Shown in pieces: positions 53,067-60,616 of a stretch of 63,382 nucleotides of DNA. The notes beneath the pieces were generated by a model. It was given only the letters and a program-made list of their open reading frames with translations. It had not been told where the DNA came from and did no database searches. The position numbers were made by a program, and so were the translations under genes. Position 1 is the first letter of the stretch. The number at the start of each line of letters is the position of its first letter. This DNA is from Anaerolineae bacterium (GTDB lineage: Bacteria > Chloroflexota > Anaerolineae > Aggregatilineales > Phototrophicaceae): assembly GCA_023382675.1 (NCBI GenBank), contig JAHDWN010000014.1, positions 87,461 through 150,842 on the forward strand, written 5' to 3'.

Positions 53067-53711
53067 TTAGCCTTCGAAGTCGGGTAGGTTCTCCAGCGTT
53101 TCCGATGAGACGGCGAGGCGAACTTCATCATCACTCAGGCGCGTGATCCAGGTCATGGGCACGAGCTTTTCGTGCTTGAACAACAGTCCCTGTGAAATAG
53201 CGAAGTGCGTCACCCTATCGGTGTTCGGCGCGGTGAAGACACGGGCCACGTCGCCGACATGTTCGTCATCGCGCGCATAGACCGGCGCACCTTCCTCGAC
53301 CGCGACCGTGCCCGTGGGCGTGTTCTGCACGGTCTTGCGCACGTACTGCGCATCCGGCCCCATCGGCGCATACCAGCCCGGTGTCCCCAGCGGCGGGTAG
53401 TAATAGACCGGGTAGTTCGGCAGCGGCACCGGGTCGGTGATGACATCGCCGTCATATGGGCGGACGTAGTAGTCTTCTTCGAACACCGGGAAATCGTCCG
53501 GTTCGCCCGCATCGCCCTGCAGCACGACTTCATGCTGAGTGCTCGAGGCAATGGCCTTCACCGGCACAACGCGATCCTCGGTGAACAGGAAGCCCTTTTC
53601 GACCACCAGGTCGGTGATTTCGTTGCTGTTGGGGTCGATAACGAAGCGGCGGATGTGGCCCACCGTCTTACCATCAGCCGTTTTGACCGGCGTACCCTGC
53701 TTGAATTCCAT
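53067..53711 (-). CDS. PRC-barrel (DUF2171-like) protein
   Basis: A 214-residue protein; ATG 53711 has GGAGG at ideal spacing. Two PRC-barrel domains are visible: residues 1-75 (FKQGTPVKTADGKTVGHIRRFVID, TDLVVEKGFLFTEDRVVPV) and about 130-210 (EGAPVYARDDEHVGDVARVFTA, THFAISQGLLFKHEKLVPM). A Tyr/Pro-rich linker joins them. Such proteins are linked to stress or RNA metabolism but are mostly uncharacterised. A palindrome AGGTT-ACGTG-AACCT (53725-53739) overlaps the leader just before the ribosome site. Confidence 0.85.
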   Translation of the reverse strand: MEFKQGTPVKTADGKTVGHIRRFVIDPNSNEITDLVVEKGFLFTEDRVVPVKAIASSTQHEVVLQGDAGEPDDFPVFEEDYYVRPYDGDVITDPVPLPNYPVYYYPPLGTPGWYAPMGPDAQYVRKTVQNTPTGTVAVEEGAPVYARDDEHVGDVARVFTAPNTDRVTHFAISQGLLFKHEKLVPMTWITRLSDDEVRLAVSSETLENLPDFEG

Positions 53712-54109
53712 CAGTATCCTCCTCAGGTTACGTGAACCTATAGTCGGAGAATAGCGGATAGGCACAGGCACAGGAACGGACGGCGGTGGGATTTTGGCAT
53801 AGTTCATCTGACCCAGACCGGCATCACCCCTGGTGCTCCAACGGCTGAGGTAGCACAGTTGTAGTGCCAAGGGGTGTGAGAACATTTCATGCAGGCTGTC
53901 CGCCGACCAGTCAACTTGCCCGGGGGTAGCCAGGCTGCCTTCGTCGGTGCATTGCGCCGACCCCTGAGCACGGCTAGATCCCATCAAGCATGCGGAAGAC
54001 GCTCGAAGCCGTCATTCCCATAGCGCCTTGAGTGCGCTTGATTTCCCTTAGCCGACCGGCTTCAGCCGTCGGCGAACGCCAGCACAATTCTCATCCATTT
54101 GCACAGTCC
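53712..54109. other. Intergenic region holding repeat copy C
   Basis: About 400 bases between the PRC-barrel start and the EamA stop, both minus strand. Apart from the dispersed repeat (53901-54073) and a short palindrome in the PRC leader, I see no gene. The PRC promoter must lie here but is not obvious. Confidence 0.5.
53901..54073. repeat. Dispersed stem-loop repeat, copy C (long form)
   Basis: It shares the CGGGGGTAGC, GTCGG/CCGAC, GAGCACGGCTAG and CATCAAGC blocks with copies B and D and ends in the hairpin GCCGAC...GTCGGC at 54051-54073. That hairpin is 36 bases beyond the stop of the minus-strand EamA gene. Confidence 0.8.
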
Positions 54110-55177
54110 TCACCCCTCGTGCGCGTGGCGGTGGTGAATGTCGGGCAGGTGCGGGTGCTCGTGCTCAAGCGGCTGATGGGTGTGAGCGTGCGCGTGCGCC
54201 AGACTGCGATCCGTCATGCCGGAGTGATCGTGGTCGTGATGGCCGTCGTCGTGGCGGTGACGGTGATCGTGGGTGACGGCGGCGTGCGTGTGCTGGTGGC
54301 CGTGCTGCTCGGCGACCAGGAGCAGGGCGGCGATCACCATCAGCGGCAGGGCGATGGCGAACAGCGTTGACGGCGCTTCCTGAAAGAGGATGAACGACAG
54401 GGCGACCCCGGCCAGCGGTGCCGTCCCGAACAGGGCGCTGGTGCGTGCCGCGCCCAGGCCGCGCATCGCCCGAATGAAGAGGACGATGCTGAGGCCGTAG
54501 CTCAGGCTGCCGAGCACGAGCGCACCGAGCGCGACCGCTGGCTGCGGCAGGCGGTTGCCGAGCAGCAGAGCGATCAGCAGCGAGAATGAGCCTGCGCCGA
54601 AGCCTTTGATCAGGACGATGGTCAGCGGGTCTTTGGCCGAGATGTTGCGCGTCAGATTGTTGTCGATGCCCCAGAGAGCACACGCGCCGAGGATGCCGAG
54701 CGCGCCGAGCGAGACGCCCCACTGCGCGCCGCCGTTCCACGAGAGCAGGATGCTGGCGAGCGTGACCAGCGCCATCGCCAGCAGCGCGCGGCGGCTGACG
54801 GCCTCGCTGAAGACCAGGGCGGCGATCATGGCCGTGGCGACGCCTTCGAAGTTGAGCAGCAGCGAGGCGGTCGAGGCGGGCGTGTTCTGCAAACTGAAGA
54901 GCAGCAGAATCGGCGCGGCGACACCGCCCGCGATGACCGCGCCAGCCAGCCATGGCAGATCCGCGCGCACGATCCGGGCTTCAGCGGCAGCCTCGCGCGT
55001 CCGGGTGAGTTGCGTGTAAAGCAGAATGCCTGCGCCGCTGCCGAGGTAGAGCAGGGCGGCGAGCGCGGTCGGCTCAACCTCGCCGAGCAGCAGCTTGGCG
55101 ATGGGGGCACTCGCGCCAAAGAGCAGCGCCGCGAGCAGCGCTTGTAACATGGGATAGAGTGTCGTGCGGCGCATCAT
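54110..55177 (-). CDS. EamA/DMT-family transporter with His-rich tail
   Basis: A 355-residue protein with ten membrane segments arranged as two EamA repeats (LQALLAALLFGASAPIAKLL at the N-terminus and IKGFGAGSFSLLIALLLGNR in the second half). The family exports or imports metabolites. About 64 C-terminal residues are exceptional: they contain 23 His, with HxH and HDH runs, as in metal-handling proteins such as ZIP/CDF loops. This suggests metal binding or transport of a metal-liganding metabolite. The start at 55177 matches the family. Confidence 0.88.
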   Translation of the reverse strand: MMRRTTLYPMLQALLAALLFGASAPIAKLLLGEVEPTALAALLYLGSGAGILLYTQLTRTREAAAEARIVRADLPWLAGAVIAGGVAAPILLLFSLQNTPASTASLLLNFEGVATAMIAALVFSEAVSRRALLAMALVTLASILLSWNGGAQWGVSLGALGILGACALWGIDNNLTRNISAKDPLTIVLIKGFGAGSFSLLIALLLGNRLPQPAVALGALVLGSLSYGLSIVLFIRAMRGLGAARTSALFGTAPLAGVALSFILFQEAPSTLFAIALPLMVIAALLLVAEQHGHQHTHAAVTHDHRHRHDDGHHDHDHSGMTDRSLAHAHAHTHQPLEHEHPHLPDIHHRHAHEG

Positions 55178-55207
55178 CTGCCTCCTGGTATGAGCTGTGA
55201 CCGTCGA

Positions 55208-56767
55208 TCAGCGCGGATTTGAATCCTCGCCTTCATCTTCTTCCGCGTCTTCGTCTTCGGCGTCCTCATCCTCTTCGTCGGCGTCCCCATCGAGCGTGTT
55301 GTCTTCTGCATCTTCGTCCAGAAATGAACGCGCGCCGCCCGGGGGCATATACGACGGACGCGCAGTCTGCGCCGGTCTGCCTGCGCCCATCACGCGCGGC
55401 GCTGGCGCCTCGTCTTCGTCCTCGTCGTCGTCGAACCTGGCAGCGTGCGACGGCGTGCGCCCAGCGGCAGCGGGTGTGCCTGCGCCCATGACGCGCGGCC
55501 GGGTCGATTGGTCGTCATCCTCGTCGTCTGCCCGGCGCTCGATCGGCGGCGCAGGCGCGCGCGTTGGCTGCCCAGGGCCGCCCGGCGTGAATGGCTGCGG
55601 GCGTGGCGGCGTGGTTGCCGGTCGCGCATCGCCGGGTGGCGCAAACGGTGAGCGCGGCATCGCTGGCGGTGAACCTGCGCCGGCACCAGCGGGCGACGCA
55701 GCCGCCGGGGTGCTCGGTGCGGGCAGGCCGGGTGCTCCCGGGCCGAGTACCCGTTCGTCGTCGCGGCGAACGCCGATCGGCTCCTGCGCCGGGCGCAGGT
55801 CTTTGCCGGGCGCGCCAGGGGTGGGCAGCGGCAGGCGGTAGATGCTCGGCGGGCCGCTTGGCTCGGCGCGCTTCTGGCGCTCAAGCTGGCGTTTGCGCGC
55901 CGTGGCTGCGCGTTCGGCCTGTTCGCGTTTGTACACCTGGACTTCGGCGCGCGTCATGGCGACGAGCTTGCCGTTCTGGTAGGTGGCGCTGTCGCCGCTG
56001 ATGCGCTCGATGATCGACTCGATCAGCCCCAGTCCGGCGGTCATGATCAGGTTGACGCCGATGAGGACGGCAAAGACGGTCGAGACGACGCTGACCGCCT
56101 CCATCAGCGGCGTGAGGATGGTGTCACGGATGACATCGACGCCGACGCCGAGCGCGAACAGGATGCCGAAGACGACCGCCAGCACGATCAGGACGATGCG
56201 CGCGCCGCGCAAATCCGCCCAGGCGGGCATCATCGTGTTGCCGATGGCGAACAGGATGTAGACCCAGAGGAAGAAGTCCGGCGCGGTCAGCAGCTGCTCC
56301 AGCGCGCCGCCGAGATCGCGCAGGCCGTTGGCGCGCACGTTGGCGGCGAAGGCATCGACATTGAGGATGCCGTGCGCGACCAGCCAGATGATCAGCGTGC
56401 CGATGACGAAGGGCGCGATGCTGATGAGCGCAATGCGGAACGCGCCCGCCGCCTTCGAGAGCTTGACGAAGTTGAGCCTCAACTCGGCGATCTGCTGCGC
56501 CTCCGGCCAGGTGAAGGCGCGTTCGGCGCGCACGTCGAGAAAGCCCGCCGCCAGCCAGTAGATGAACTCGTAGACGAGGACGCCCGGCAGGAAGAAGACG
56601 TAGAACAGGATGGTGGTCGTGCGCAGATTCTTCGTCAGCAACCAGCCGACCTTGAAGATGTGCTGGTAGAGCCAGCGGCGCATCTGCCCCAGGGCGTAGA
56701 GCAGCAGCCCGGCGACAACAAACGGCCCGACAAGGTCGAGCAGCGTGGGGGCGGTCGCGGGCTGCAT
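55208..56767 (-). CDS. Membrane protein with long Pro-rich and acidic tail
   Basis: A 519-residue protein. The N-terminal 290 residues hold six or seven membrane segments (LLDLVGPFVVAGLLLYALG, TTTILFYVFFLPGVLVYEFIY, ISIAPFVIGTLIIWLVAHG and others) with the loop GNTMMPAWADLRGA. A charged helix with KREQAERAATARKRQLERQK leads to a disordered Pro/Ala-rich region and an extremely acidic C-terminus (DEEDEDAEDEDAEEDEGED). The tail should be cytoplasmic. It is read towards the tpiA side and I recognise no named family. Confidence 0.75.
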   Translation of the reverse strand: MQPATAPTLLDLVGPFVVAGLLLYALGQMRRWLYQHIFKVGWLLTKNLRTTTILFYVFFLPGVLVYEFIYWLAAGFLDVRAERAFTWPEAQQIAELRLNFVKLSKAAGAFRIALISIAPFVIGTLIIWLVAHGILNVDAFAANVRANGLRDLGGALEQLLTAPDFFLWVYILFAIGNTMMPAWADLRGARIVLIVLAVVFGILFALGVGVDVIRDTILTPLMEAVSVVSTVFAVLIGVNLIMTAGLGLIESIIERISGDSATYQNGKLVAMTRAEVQVYKREQAERAATARKRQLERQKRAEPSGPPSIYRLPLPTPGAPGKDLRPAQEPIGVRRDDERVLGPGAPGLPAPSTPAAASPAGAGAGSPPAMPRSPFAPPGDARPATTPPRPQPFTPGGPGQPTRAPAPPIERRADDEDDDQSTRPRVMGAGTPAAAGRTPSHAARFDDDEDEDEAPAPRVMGAGRPAQTARPSYMPPGGARSFLDEDAEDNTLDGDADEEDEDAEDEDAEEDEGEDSNPR

Positions 56768-56806
56768 CAGTCGCCGCGTCCCCGGGATCGTGCCGGGCTG
56801 TTCACG

Positions 56807-57574
56807 TCAGACGCCTTTCGCCTGGGCGGCGAGCTCGACCAGCTTGGTGAAGTCGTCCACCTTCAGCGACGCGCCGCCGACGAGCGCACCGTCGATGTCG
56901 GGGGCGCTCATGTAGGCGACCATGTTGTCCGGCTTGACGCTGCCGCCATACTGGATGCGCAGTCCGTCAGCAACGGCCTCGCCATAGAGTTCGCGCACGG
57001 TCGCGCGGATGTGGGCGATGACCTCGACCGCATCATCGACACTGGCATTCAGGCCGGTGCCAATCGCCCAGATTGGCTCGTAGGCGACGACGACCTGCGC
57101 CATCTGTTCGGCGCTGATGTTCGCCAGCGCAGCGCGCACCTGCCCCTCGACAAACGGCAGCGCTGCGCCCGCCTGGCGCTTCTCCAGGCTCTCGCCGACG
57201 GCAATGATCGGCTTGAGGCCGGCGTTGAGCGCGGCGAGGGCTTTCTTGTTGACCAACTCGTCGCTGTCGCCGAGATATTGGCGGCATTCCGAGTGACCGA
57301 CGATGACATACTCGACCAGCCCGACGAGCATCCCCGGCGCGATCTGCGAGGTGAACGCGCCTTTCTCCTCATGTGAGACGGTCTGCGCGCCGACCTTGAC
57401 CGGCGTCCCGCGCAGGGCATCCGCCGTGGCGGCCAGGGCGATGAAGGTGGGGCAGACGATGCGCTCGACGCCTGCGAAGGGTTCCAGGCGCGGCGCGAGT
57501 TCGCGGACGAAATCGACCGACTCGGCCAGCGTTTTGTGCATCTTCCAGTTACCGGCGATGATTGGGGTTCGCAT
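56807..57574 (-). CDS. tpiA: Triosephosphate isomerase
   Basis: A 255-residue glycolytic enzyme interconverting dihydroxyacetone phosphate and glyceraldehyde 3-phosphate. ATG 57574 begins MRTPIIAGNWKMHKTLAES, the exact family N-terminus; the frame remains open upstream but has no homology. Catalytic Lys is in NWKMH, His in VGHSECR, Glu in VVAYEPIWAIGTG, and the phosphate loop is IQYGGSVKPDN. It lies 80 bases downstream of the kinase gene. Confidence 0.97.
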   Translation of the reverse strand: MRTPIIAGNWKMHKTLAESVDFVRELAPRLEPFAGVERIVCPTFIALAATADALRGTPVKVGAQTVSHEEKGAFTSQIAPGMLVGLVEYVIVGHSECRQYLGDSDELVNKKALAALNAGLKPIIAVGESLEKRQAGAALPFVEGQVRAALANISAEQMAQVVVAYEPIWAIGTGLNASVDDAVEVIAHIRATVRELYGEAVADGLRIQYGGSVKPDNMVAYMSAPDIDGALVGGASLKVDDFTKLVELAAQAKGV

Positions 57575-57653
57575 AGTCACTCCGATTGTACGTAGCTCGT
57601 GCGCCGATTCTACCGCAGGCAATGAGCGACGGCGAACGTACCTGCAACCCCGA

Positions 57654-59729
57654 TCACGGCCCGGGCGGACGTACACCCTGCGGCGACCCGCCCTGCGGTG
57701 GCGGGAAGGGTGGCGTGTCTCCCGATCGCGGTGTTGGTGGCGGCGGTTGGATAGGCGGGCGCGTTGGGGGTGGCGGATTCGTCGGCTGTGGTGGGTTGGT
57801 CGGTCGTGGCGTTGCCGTCGGTGGGATGTCGGTGGCGGTGGGCGGCAGGCTGACGGCGCTGGCGGTTTCCCCCAGCAGCAGCCGAGCGCGCTCCTTGACC
57901 CAGTTCGGCGCGGACGCACCATCGCGCGCCGCCGTCCACTGGAGGCGGGCGCTGTCGATATTGCCGTTGGCGGCCTGCACCTCGCCGAGCACAAGCTGCG
58001 CTTCTGCTAGCCCTGGCGCGCGATTGAGCGCGGTTTCGACCAGCCGGGCAGCCAGCAGCGGACGATTGACCGTCAGCAGCGCGCGGGCGGAGATCGCCTG
58101 CGCGATCGGCGACGTGGTGCGCAGCGTGGCGTCGCTCAGGTCACGCAGATCGCGCAGGTTAGCCAGCTCGAAGAGTTCGACGCCGCGCTGGGTGAGGGCG
58201 GCTTCGTAAAGCGAACGCCCGCCGTATTCGCGCATCAGGTCGAAATTCGGCGCATCCTGCAAGCGCGAGATGCTGTCACGCAGGAGCAGCAGGGCAGCCC
58301 CATCACGGTTGGCAGCATGCAGCGCGGCGGCGGCGGAGAGCATGTAGGTCACGGCGTCGTTTGTCCGGGTTGCGCCGTTGGTGAGCGGCTGTTCGGTCTC
58401 GGCGTAGCGTTCTTCGACCGCCAGCGCGCGGACGAGGCTCAAATAGGCGGCGGGATTGTCTGGTTCACTGCGAACAAGCGCCTGCGCATCGGCCACGCTC
58501 AACACCGGGACGACGAGCAGGCTCAGGCCGTCGGCGGTGGTGTACATCTCGAAGCCGGACGCGGGCTGCGTCGGCAGCGTGGCGAGCGTCGGCGTGACCG
58601 TGTCGCTGCGGTTGTTACGGACGACGCGGTTGATGATGAACAGCGCCAGCAGCACGACGACCAGCGCGCCGATGATCATCAGGCTGTTGCCGATCAGACT
58701 CCGCTTCGCCTTTGGTGGCACTGTGGCGGCTGGGAGTTTGGCATCGACCACCGTGGGCTGCCCGGCATCGGCCACCACCGGCGCAGAGATGGCGGCAGCG
58801 GGCGCGGTGGCTGGCGGTGTGAGCGGGTGGATACGGCGCGTCTTGTGTGCGACGAGCACCGACTCGGCCAGCGGCTGCGCATCCGGCAGCGCGGGCATGG
58901 CCGCGGGGGCGAGCGCCTGATTGAGCGCGGCCAGCAGCGCGCCCGCCGATTTGTAACGCTCGGCGCGATCTTTGGCGGTGGCGCGCAGGATGACGGCCTC
59001 GACCGGCGGCGGGATGTTCGGGTTGAGTTCGCGCGGCGGCCGCAGCGGCTCGGTGATGTGCTGGTTGATGATCGAGTAGGGTGTGCCGCTGCGATAGGGC
59101 ACGCTGCCGGTCAGCAGCTCGTAGAGGACGATGCCGAGCGAGTAGATGTCCGCGCGGTGATCGATGTCTTCGTCGCCGCGGCCCTGTTCCGGTGACATGT
59201 AGTAGGGTGTGCCGATGAGCATGTCGGCGCTGAGCGTCGTCGCGCCGCCGGTGGCGATGCGCGCCAGCCCGAAATCGGCCAGGTAGGGTGTGGCTGCCAG
59301 ATCGAGCATGATGTTGCTCGGCTTGATGTCGCGGTGGAGCACGCCTTTGCCATGGGCGTAGTCGAGGGCGCTGGCGACGTGCGTCATCACGTGCATGGCG
59401 TCCTGGATCGGGATCGGGCCTTCGTCGAGCGCGGCTTTGAGCGTGCTGCCTTCGATGAACTTCATGACGATGTACGGCTGGCCGGCGTATTCGGCGAAGT
59501 CGTAGACCGGGACGATGTTCGGGTGTTCGAGCCTGGCGACGATCTGCGCCTCGCGTTCGAAGCGGGTGACGAAATTGGTGTCGTCGAGGAAGTGCCGGTG
59601 GATCATCTTGATGGCGACCAGACGGTCGAGCCTGGGGTGATAGGCCTTGTAGACCGTCGCCATGCCGCCCTGGCCGAGATGCTCCAGGATGCGGTACTGG
59701 CCGATGACGGCCGTATCGATGTGCGACAT
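57654..59729 (-). CDS. Hanks-type Ser/Thr protein kinase with TPR-like and Pro-rich extracytoplasmic part
   Basis: A 691-residue membrane kinase; ATG 59729 follows AAAGGATCG. The kinase domain (about 11-275) has the Gly loop GQGGMATVY, Lys41, HRD at 132-134 (LHRDIKPSN), DFG at 152-154 and the GTPYYMSPEQ activation segment. A linker with Pro/Ala leads to one membrane helix (about 346-369). Outside, about 270 residues look like helical TPR-type repeats (AYLSLVRALAVEERYAETEQ, AEAQLVLGEVQAANGNIDSARLQW), and the end is a 60-residue Pro/Thr-rich tail. The outer part probably senses envelope signals. Confidence 0.94.
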   Translation of the reverse strand: MSHIDTAVIGQYRILEHLGQGGMATVYKAYHPRLDRLVAIKMIHRHFLDDTNFVTRFEREAQIVARLEHPNIVPVYDFAEYAGQPYIVMKFIEGSTLKAALDEGPIPIQDAMHVMTHVASALDYAHGKGVLHRDIKPSNIMLDLAATPYLADFGLARIATGGATTLSADMLIGTPYYMSPEQGRGDEDIDHRADIYSLGIVLYELLTGSVPYRSGTPYSIINQHITEPLRPPRELNPNIPPPVEAVILRATAKDRAERYKSAGALLAALNQALAPAAMPALPDAQPLAESVLVAHKTRRIHPLTPPATAPAAAISAPVVADAGQPTVVDAKLPAATVPPKAKRSLIGNSLMIIGALVVVLLALFIINRVVRNNRSDTVTPTLATLPTQPASGFEMYTTADGLSLLVVPVLSVADAQALVRSEPDNPAAYLSLVRALAVEERYAETEQPLTNGATRTNDAVTYMLSAAAALHAANRDGAALLLLRDSISRLQDAPNFDLMREYGGRSLYEAALTQRGVELFELANLRDLRDLSDATLRTTSPIAQAISARALLTVNRPLLAARLVETALNRAPGLAEAQLVLGEVQAANGNIDSARLQWTAARDGASAPNWVKERARLLLGETASAVSLPPTATDIPPTATPRPTNPPQPTNPPPPTRPPIQPPPPTPRSGDTPPFPPPQGGSPQGVRPPGP

Positions 59730-59765
59730 CACGATCCTTTGCTGCGTGTGTGCCTGTCTTTACGC

Positions 59766-59771
59766 ATTATA
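59766..59771 (-). promoter_or_regulatory. Candidate -10 box of the kinase gene
   Basis: A perfect minus-strand TATAAT about 40 bases upstream of the kinase ATG. The -35 region has no strong match. Confidence 0.45.
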
Positions 59772-59838
59772 CGGGCAAGGCGTCGCAGAAACATGGGAGA
59801 AGCAAGTGATGATTGATGGGTAATGCGTGATGAGGGAT

Positions 59839-59896
59839 TGGTGCTCGGTGCTCAGTTCGGGGTACTGGGTTCTGAGTTCTGGGTTCACGGTGTGGG
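59839..59896. repeat. Degenerate heptamer repeat tract
   Basis: Eight units in seven-base register: GGTGCTC, GGTGCTC, AGTTCGG, GGTACTG, GGTTCTG, AGTTCTG, GGTTCAC, GGTGTGG. It is the clearest of the three tracts of this type in the window. Confidence 0.6.
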
Positions 59897-60010
59897 GAAG
59901 GGGATGAGGAGCGAGGTGATGAGATGATGAGGCGGGGAGGGGTCGAATGCGGTTGTGGGCGGCGTTGGGGTCTGGCGCGCCAAACCCGGTTGCGGCGTCC
60001 CTGTGCGGCC

Positions 60011-60156
60011 TCGCGCCGGACGATGAAATTGCGCGGGGGCAGCTACGCTGCCTTCAGTCGGCTTCGCCGACCCCCTAGGCACGGCCAGGGTTGCATCAAG
60101 CCCGCTGAAGGGGCTGGCCGGACAGGCACACTGGCATTCAGCCCCCGCAGAGGGCG
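60011..60156. repeat. Dispersed stem-loop repeat, copy D (diverged)
   Basis: It carries the blocks TGCGCGGGGGCAGC, CTGCCTTCAGTCGGC, GCCGACCCCCTAGGCACGGCCAG and CATCAAGC, then departs from copies A-C. The final GCCGAC/GTCGGC hairpin is replaced by a GGGGGATTTCATTCCCC-type palindrome. Confidence 0.7.
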
Positions 60157-60244
60157 CATCCCCGGACGGGGGATTTCATTCCCCGGCGACGCCGGATTGC
60201 CTACGCCTGCTCGCAGGGGTGTTGCAAAGTCGGTATGTTGCAGC

Positions 60245-60362
60245 TTGCCCTCACCCTATCTCCCTCTCCCGATCGCCGCTGCGCGGCCAGGAGAGGGACT
60301 TGAAAGTCGTTTTCTCCCCTTCTCCCAGCGCAGCGTTCGGGAGAAGGGGCTGGGGATGAGGG
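60245..60362. repeat. Long imperfect inverted repeat with perfect inner stem
   Basis: The outer arms begin CCCTCACCC and end GGGGATGAGGG. Inside, CCCCTTCTCCC (60316-60326) pairs perfectly with GGGAGAAGGGG (60339-60349). A weaker relative with CCCCACCCC and GGGAGGGGATTTAGGGG lies at 32594-32670. These are a second intergenic repeat family. Confidence 0.65.
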
Positions 60363-60616
60363 CTAACGCGCAGTCCTTCAGGACTTTGCAGCAGCCCTAC
60401 GGCTGCTCTATGCCAGCGCGCCGCAGCCGCGATCTGTGGTACATTCGAAGCGTACGCATAAACCGAGATCGGTTCGCTGCGGCAACTGGATTACCTGCAA
60501 TAAGATCCGCGCACAGTATGCTGCGCTGCTTCATGAGTCATCGTGGGGCTGTACATGTCCCGGATCGCAAAAGCATTCCATTCTCCTTAATCTTGACTTG
60601 GACAGGAGGAATTTCC

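Larger units (their letters stand above)
59730..60616. other. Long repeat-filled intergenic region
   Basis: About 890 bases between the divergent kinase and DUF3160 genes. It contains a candidate kinase promoter, a heptamer tract (59839-59896), repeat copy D (60011-60156), a CCGG-rich palindromic stretch (60156-60210) and a long inverted repeat (60245-60362). An open frame crosses it in phase with the DUF3160 gene, but its sequence is low-quality and repeat-derived. Confidence 0.6.

Noticed and set aside
57575-57994. An N-terminal extension of triosephosphate isomerase
   Set aside because: The family N-terminus begins exactly at ATG 57574, and the upstream frame overlaps the kinase gene's tail.
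59924-60616. An N-terminal extension of the DUF3160 gene by 231 codons
   Set aside because: The extension crosses dispersed repeats and low-complexity sequence, while AGGAGG and a signal peptide mark ATG 60617 as the start.
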